Assembly (NCBI GenBank): GCA_004352715.1
Contig: SCFE01000042.1
Span: 1,426,377-1,490,376, forward strand
Direction of reading: 5' to 3'
DNA: 64,000 nucleotides
From: Hofstenia miamia
Lineage: Eukaryota; Xenacoelomorpha; Acoela
Under the pieces are notes generated by a model. The model did not search any database. It saw only the letters and a list, made by a program, of their open reading frames with translations, and was not told where the DNA came from. The position numbers were made by a program, and so were the translations under genes. Shown one piece after another: positions 38,601 through 47,600 of this stretch; within the stretch, counting starts at the first letter, position 1, and each line of letters opens with the position of its first letter.

Positions 38601-41600
38601 GCGAGCGTGTGCACAGAACTATTCGAGACTAGTTGCAGTGTGCTTGCATCACGATGCACTTAATGGTTCACCAATGAAAGCCGTTGAATTGTCTAATATC
38701 TTAATTGTTTAATGAATATATTGAGCAGGCAATGGTAGGGAAAGGCCCCTTAGTGGGTGGCCATGCTTACCTAAAAGCAAAAAATATCCTTACTGAAAGA
38801 TACTGTAATAAAACCGCTGCTACAAGTCGGCCAAATAGCAACATTGCAATGTAGTAGGTGGCCTTTCTCTTAACAAAAATTTTGTGAACCTATAATTCAA
38901 TAATTTTTTGAGAGGAAACTATTTGTGTACTTTTTGTCACACCATTTAACAGAATGTAACCAGCTTTTTAACTTAATTAACCCTAAGTCAACCAATATAT
39001 TTGTGCTATATAATAAGCAAATTGTTTTAAGCACAACTAAATGATATATTTTCATTATAACTCAATTAGGTGCAAAAAATAACCTTTGAAAATTTCCCAT
39101 CGTGAAAGATGATATCTTTACAGCTACAACAGCCGCAAGGCTCAAAATATTTAAATATATAAAATATTAGCTTTATACAGAAAAATAACTAAGTCAATGA
39201 TGGCAATGAAAATATCTGGGCAAACTTTTTGTTGCTCCACAACAATGCAATTTGCATTCTTGACACATTTTTTGGTTTGGTTATTACAATGCCACATTTT
39301 ACATTTTCTAATTTTCTAAATTCTCAAATAGCAAAATTTGGATAATTTATTTCCTGGTTTGATATGTTACGTATTAAAATGAAAAATTGCATTAGTTCAC
39401 TTAATTTTCAAATTGTTTTAGCTTGGTTCTTTTCTATACTTATGAAACTCATTAAAAAATTTATAAAATGCTTTGTTCAGTTTCAATTCCATGTATCCAC
39501 TATACATTTGCAAATAGATGCATATTTAAATTGTGTTGAGAATGGAATATTTAACATGAATGTTAACCCCTTCTATGTCGTTACTTTTAAAATATGGGCA
39601 TCGTCGTTTGGCGTAATTTTGCTTCTATGTCGTTACTTTTAAAATATGGGCATCGTCGTTTGGCGTAATTTTGTTACCCCAAAATATAAATTCCATATTA
39701 TTTAATACAAAATAAATGTGAAGAATTGTGTTCAATCTACATAAATTCTTTCACTTATAGCATGCAGTTTGCAAGAAAATTTGAAAGCTTGTAACACTTT
39801 TCTGTAATATTTTGTAAATATTTGCATGAGAAAAAAGCCTTGTCTTCTTTAATATTGAGTCACTCATCCATTGACGCAATAGATATAAATGTATTTGATA
39901 CAGGTATTAATACAATTATTACTACCAGACTTGTCAACGAGCCGAGCTTCTAATATAACAAGTTGAGCCGAGCCGAGCCGAACCGAGCTTGAACCCTGCA
40001 TTTGATATTCTGGATTATTTTTAAAGACCAAAATTTTAAAATTGGGCTAAATCAGACTTGTCAACGAACCGAGCTTCTAACTAGCTGCGCCGAGTCGAGC
40101 TTGACCAATGCATTGGATATACAAAGAGCCCAAAACGAGCCTTTATTAAGCCAAGCAAATTTATAGTTCTGCTTCTTAATTTGTTTATGCAGATTTTTCT
40201 TACTCTTTCTTTCAATACACCTTTTTTATAATCTTATTTTAGAATGCTTGTTAAATAATAACAAGAGCGATGTAAAAAATTTTAAAGCAAAATGTATCAT
40301 GTTAAAGACAAACTAATGTGCCTATCTCTGGCACTTGCGACCAGTGCTATAGTGAATTATCGTTTGTTCATTTTCCTTTTTTTCTATGAAGTTTGTTGTA
40401 AATTTTGCTTATTGAGATACATTAAAGATTACAAGAATAGAGAACATTTACCTTTGCTCAAATATGGCCAAAGTAAAATGTTGTGAGATATAATGTTAAC
40501 TGATTAAGTTTGCAAAGTGCCAACAATTTGTCAAAAAATAATTTACAATGTGGCATGCAGTAAACCAAGTGTCCATAGTAATGTTATATACTTGATTTAG
40601 ATATAAGTGCAAAACCAGATTACACATCATAAAGCCAAATAGTTTTCATGATGCCTCCTTTCAAACCAGGATACATGTTGATATTTGAGTTAGACCGTCG
40701 ACATAATTGACGTCCACTGTTGCCAAGATGTTCTGGATTTGACCTAATTCTGCAATTAATATTTCTGTATGTCATTCCAGGGTGGGTACGAGTCAACTCA
40801 TCTACAGTCAAGTTAAAAATTCGACAGGTGGGGTTGCTCGTTACTCTTAGACAAATAGGGTCATGGGTCAGTCATAATTGTTATCGAGGAAGAACACTAA
40901 CAGAATTAAGGAACAATTTAAGATGTCAAACCCTTCAATCTTTAAAATTCTTAAAGACTAATAGATTCTAATTATACTTGTATTTTTTATTGATTTTGTC
41001 TTGTTTTTATTGATGATTTTATGCCAAAATTTTTTTGCCAGTATTATGCTAGTAACACTTCTTGGATTGGTTTGGGGTATGGATCATTGTTAGACAGGCC
41101 AGTTCGGGTCACATGTTAAAAATTGAACATATTTCATGCTCAATATTAGAGTTCAAAATTTCCTAATCCAGGTGAACTACCATCATCAAAATATCTTCAT
41201 TACTTGAATCTTGATTCATGATTGAAAGAGCTTCATCACCAACTTCTTCAACTATTTACAAGCAACATTAGAGATTTGAAAGTTGCATGTACGCATTGTA
41301 AGATATAAAATGATTTGACATAATACAGTATTCTTAATATGGCGATAATCATTGAAATGCATTTAATATTGTAAATAAAGCTGCAAAACATTGCTGCTAT
41401 TTAGCACTATTAGGCATTTAGGTTGATATAAAAAGTCATAAGTTTTTGTTGGTTTACCGGAATTTCCCGTCTTTCAGCAACTCAATTAAGGACTGTGGGT
41501 AACAGAAACACACCAAACGACGTAGAACGATTAATTAAGCGGAAAACTTTGCACAATGTGATAAAGTATAATTGTGATTTTTGAAATATTGAAGACTTGT

Positions 41601-44600
41601 AGCTAGCATATTATCACACAAGTATTCATTTGAGCATAATTCTGAAGTTGATATTCATTTATTGAAGACTAATAATTATCAAATAATTAGGAACGAAATT
41701 TCAAGTACTTGGAGGAGTTTATTTTAAGCATTACTACCTGCTTGAGAAACCAGTCAGGTTTGTGGCCGCTGTTGTCATGACTGATACGTAGCTTTGTAAT
41801 TGTGCCAATGTCTTCGGTAATGTGAATCTAAAATAACCAAAACATGAAAACTCATTCATTTACTTAAAAGAAACTTTAAAAAAATGTGTAAAAATAGTTT
41901 TTTAAAAACAGTTATGTAATAAATGAAATATCATTTAGACATGAAGATTGAGGAAATGAGAAAATTATATTATATAAATTGCTCTACATTCTGTTATAAA
42001 TTCAATCGGAATACAAAATTATAATTTGAAATTTTTTAAAAATATCAAAAAAAATATTTTTGTCATTTAGAAAAATATAAACAATATATTTATGGGGGAA
42101 AATTATTTAATACTCATTGCTTTGATAAATTTTTCTCCATCATTAAGTGTTTCTGAGCAACATTGAGACACCTTCATAGTTTAGGAAAGTACATGCCTAA
42201 TCAAAGATTGCGAAAATCACTGGAAAGCCTAAATTTGAAGTTAGTTGTTACGATTACTATCGTTAATTTCATTGGTGAAGAAAATTTACAATCATGATTG
42301 GTAGAAGAACCTCTCTTTAATTACTTTTCGTTATCATCTCAATAGAATAAATCAAAATTGCTTATGGTTACCTCGCATTTCTTTATTGAATTAGACTCAA
42401 GCTTGTCTTCCACACCCCCTGCAACTTCAATCTTACGAAATGTACTTTTTAGGCCACAGATTTCCAAATATACGACAGCAGTGGTACCGGCATCTGGCAT
42501 GTCTCCTGTTGTAATGTATAGGTTCCATATTTCAGCTAAATTATTATGTTTACTGTATGTTGCCAAAAATTTCTATCCCTGATGAATGCATTGTTAATAG
42601 TATTTATATATTATAAGTCAATTTTCTCGAAATGCAATATACATTAATAATATTTGGAATACAGGAGGAAATCAATTTTGATGTTAAATTTCATTTAGTA
42701 ATTGTATGACTTACTTCCAGACCATTCCTTTAATGATTGCTTCCGCTTTTCAGCTACCACTTGAAAAGGCTGATCCTTAGAACTGATTTTAAGATTGCGT
42801 TCAATTTTTCTGTCTCCAACACCACTGTCAAGCCAACTAAAAGCAAAATATATTTTTTATTATAAACTAAACTCTTCATTCAAAATCTATTTCATTTGTG
42901 ATTTCTAGGAAAATTAAATTGTTGTATGCATTGCTACGCGTTAATATTTAATTTTATCAATAAATTTAATTAAAATGTAACTATATTATTCAGAACGTCA
43001 ATAATTTTTTAAAATATTAGGAAATTTGGAAATCTTGAGATTTTGAAACATTTGTACATATTTGAATATTGGTATATGCATTGCTGTGCTAGTAGTATTT
43101 GAATATATTAAATACTTTTAATAAAATTTAAATTTTTAAGTTTAAGTAAATGTACTAGTCATAAGCATTCAATCCCTTGAGAGTAACAAAGTCAGTTAAT
43201 AAATATAATACTCTGCAGTACAATTGAAATAATATAAAATTGAGATGGGTGTATTTTTGCAATATTTTGACAGTTTCTGGAGAATCTCGTCATGTTAATG
43301 GTCAAATCAAACGGATCTCAAATAAGATGTTCCCCGTAAAAAACTACGCTCCTGCTATTAATGGCTCGACACTAGATCGTATTCATAACTTAATAATTTT
43401 GTGATGAAAAAATACTTTAGTAGTAAAGGTATCAAATTGCTTTTGGTATAAACTGCTGCTTATTGCAGGCATTCTCTCTTTCTATGCAATTAAAATTCTA
43501 TTATAGGTAAAGGAAAATACTTTATGTGAAGCACTTCAAGTAATTGCTCTAACTTCCAAAATATTAAACGGAATTTAAGCTTTTATTGTAAAACGTAGAC
43601 TAATTGTTGACACCTTAATATAAAAATCCTCACACATTAGAAACTAATATACATTGGCAAAATTAATATTTTTAACTAAATATGGGCCTATGAAATTTTA
43701 ATGCAAATAATTCCCTATATTTCAGGGATGCAAAACATAAAAGTGGGTATCACTCTTTCTCAGAAAATATATGCGTAAGAAATAGAGAGTAAACTCAATA
43801 ATATTTCTGTAATTTTATTATAGCAGTACTAAAGTCATTTTCTTTCGTATATTATTAAGGCTTTTTAAGGAAAGAGATATATAGTTTTTGCGATTAAGAA
43901 AATATTAGAATTGTTGAATTCCTATCAATCTAGAGCAATTTAGGCTTACATGCACAAAGGGTTATCAGGACACCTAAGTATCATTTTCTCTGTCTTAGAT
44001 GATTATACATCAGAATTTCTAATGGAAAACAGCAAAGGTCTTCTTCCAAAAACCTCAAGTCAACACTGAAGAAAATGTTGTCAAGGAAACTTCTAATCAT
44101 CAAATTTCATCTGATGGTTGTCGATAGTGGGATGCTGATACTTAGCATTTTATTTGTAGGAAGAGGAATCTTCCAAATTTCTAACGTTGTTGCATTCAAG
44201 ATGGAGTGACAGTCCGAATCTGAAGCACTGCTTGTATTAAGCTTGACATGAAAACTAGAACAAAATGATAAAAACTCTAGCTCGATGATGTAGTGAGTGA
44301 TATGATCAATCACGGCTTTTTTTCCATTCTGGCAGATGATGCTATTGGTTCTTCAAACAAGATACAATTGGTTGCTTGCCTAAGATATACGATGTTTGCC
44401 ATAAGAATCAGAGTAGATTTTGTAGGTTAGTGTCATAGGAGTGATGCTGTAACAAATAATGTTGTGCCCTGATAAGATGTATCACTCAGCAAATGCGAGG
44501 AAATTGCTAAGACATAAATCATGTGTAATTGCAACCATAAAAAAAAGCACTAAGGGATTTTTATACGTACTGCTATGGACCCGCACTAAATTTGATACTC

Positions 44601-47600
44601 AGTGGCATTATCAATCAGTGTAAGATATTAAAAAATGCACTAAATACAGGCCTTTAACTTCAGAAAACTGGCGAAGTGATCCACAAAACGTGAGAGTCTG
44701 TTGAAACAAAGCAAGTGAGTAATGTTGAGAACAATACTCATACAGCTAAGGGCGTGCGTTTCCTCATACATTGCAATACCAATTGTAATTTTTTGTTTCG
44801 TATTCCCATGACAGAGTTCATTTGGAGAAATACAAATAGTTGCAAAGTTTAATCCTCAACATTAATCCTCAACGCACCACTTCTTACTTTTAGCTGAATT
44901 CAAATAATGGATCTATTCATAAAATTCTCAGTGAAGTCATGCAAAACATTTTGTTCTTCCATATAGATAAATTTCTCTCTAAGGAATACATAATTAATAA
45001 AGTAACAAAATCTAACAGAACATCAAAAGAAGGCGTAACAAAGAGAAGTAAAAATAATTGTTCCTTGCAATTTCTATATTTCGCTAAGAGCAACTCTGGT
45101 CATTTTCACTTCAGTAAATGGATTTTTTTTAACCATGAGTTTGAGGTAACTAGACTTTTCAAATCATACCGAGTTTTTCATCTATTCGCCGTATGTGAAC
45201 TGCTTAACTCTGTTATGTTACATCATTATTTTAACAGGAACAATATTGATAGATTCTAGATCGAACTTTTGCATAGATTTCAAAAATCACATTCGTTTTA
45301 GTTGATTAGTCGCAGATTTTCTGAAAATTTGCATTTCATATTTTTAGATGTTTATCATATTGTACTCAGCAGAGAGACCACCGGATCAAATTTTCAGACC
45401 CGGTGACCCATTGACCCGGAGACCCGACTTGATGATCATGTAAGATTAGCAAACGAGACTATATGTATTTATTTTTATAGTATCGGCTAAAATAATTTGC
45501 ACTTCGAGTGTATTTGTATCGTGACGTGATGTTAATTACTATCAAACAGATTTGAAACTTTTACATATTTGTGATTTTCTGTTAGGTAAAATACATGTAT
45601 AGAACAATCGAGCCAGAATTATGAATAAAATTGGGAGCAATTTATATATACATTGGGACAAAGAATAGCATAAAATTTTTACATGTTTTAAATGTAAAAC
45701 AAAGGGTCAACTGAAGATTATAAGAGGCTCGATGACCCGCTAACCCACTCAAACACAGTGGCCCGATTGTATTGAAACTTACATTTACCATTGTATTTCA
45801 CAAAATTATGTTGCTTCTTGTGTAAGTGAGGCAGCATATTGCGTCCCAAAGAAGAACATGAGTACCAGGACGAAATATATTACTCTATGAATCACTTGTT
45901 CAATCAGAAAAAGTCATTTTATCACGCAATATTTAAAACTGAGATTATTTAAGCAATTAGTTACTACTATCTAGAAGGATAATCCTCATATGACAAAAGT
46001 TCTTGAAGATGTCTTTATTGGACTTCAAATTCACAAGTTTATCCTGAATAGCTAATTCACTAATCTTATAAATGAATTGCAATCCGAATTAAACAGTAAT
46101 AATTGATGAACCATTTGAAGAGTTAAGGCCAAGAATTGCAGCAAAAGCATTCCACGGGTGTATTGTAAGGGAAAGTGGACAATGGCTATGAACATCTAGG
46201 AATGCTGAGGCCTATTTAAAGAATCTGCAACAACAAACAATATGAGAAGGAGTGAAAAACACTTGTAACAGTCATTTGTTAATATTTGATATTGAAACTG
46301 GGATTGATTGCATTACCAGTTAAGATCCTATCGGTGAATAAAATCCAATTCTACTTATAAACTAAAACGAACCAAGAAAAATGAATATTAGATTTGAAAT
46401 CAGCGCATTCAAATTCACTATAATATTGTTAAAACGATGTTGTAAATGTTCAAAAGATGAAATTTGTTGCACAGTGTTATTTGTATAAGTTTTAAAATTT
46501 AACTTCTTGTATCCTTGTTGTAAAAGGAATAATAAATTAAGTTTGATAGTTCTATCTTTTATAGAACTAATTACTGAATCATTGAGTAATTCTGCAAAAT
46601 ACAATTTTGCTCATATTTAGTATGCTAATAATACAAAATAATCATCGATAAACTTAAGTTTGCAAACATATTTTCGTGCGATAAATCGAGAAAAAAATTA
46701 TCTGTGCCTTTACGAATACCACTGAGTTGAAGCTTTTAAAGAAATGAAATAATTATTATTGGCATTTTAATTCAACAAAGTATACTTTTTGGAATGACAT
46801 CATGTGAATGAAATTAGACATTAAACATTAGATTATTAGGAAGTGTTAATCTAATTATTTTTATAATTGGGATGCAAATATAATCAAAATTAGAAACAAT
46901 TGCTTATCGCTAAAAGGTTTATAACAAGCTGCTGAGGACATTTTTTTAATGAAATGAATATGATTTTCACCTGCTATTTTAGGAGTATAGTTCATTGTTA
47001 GAATTAAATGCCTAGAATAGTCATTATAATCAACATTGTAAATCGAATACTTTCAGTGTTCAATTCAGTGCTCGATTTATAATAGCATTGGGGCTTGAGC
47101 TATGGTTCATGAGTTGGGTTAAGTGTGAAAATTTTCAGAGAAGCAAAATTTTGGAAGTCTAATGATTTTTATACGTCTAAATTTGTATAGAATAATATTT
47201 TCGAAAACCAATAAATTCAAAAAACTTAAGTGAAATGATTTTGTAAATGACAAATAATCCCGATTGTTTAGTTATTACTACTAAAAATATATTTCTATTA
47301 GCCAATCATTGATTTTGTTTGTTCTTGTTGCAAGAAATCAGGAAGCAGTTGTAGCAATCTTTTAACAGGTATATACAAGTTCGGGGACTGGGTCGATTCA
47401 ATTGAGCTGAGACATATTAAACCTATTGGACTCTTCGTTTCCTATAAAACTATAAAATATGTACACAAGCAACTTACAAAGAGACAATAATACAGTTTGT
47501 ATCTATCTAAATGTTCACTTAATAAGTAATTCAACAAAAGAAGCCTTCAACTACAGTAGATTTTTATGCATGCACCTTTGTAATAAGTATGTTTACCTAC

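Noticed and set aside
42358-42582. Plus-strand frame of 74 codons
   Set aside because: Antisense shadow of PLAT exon E.
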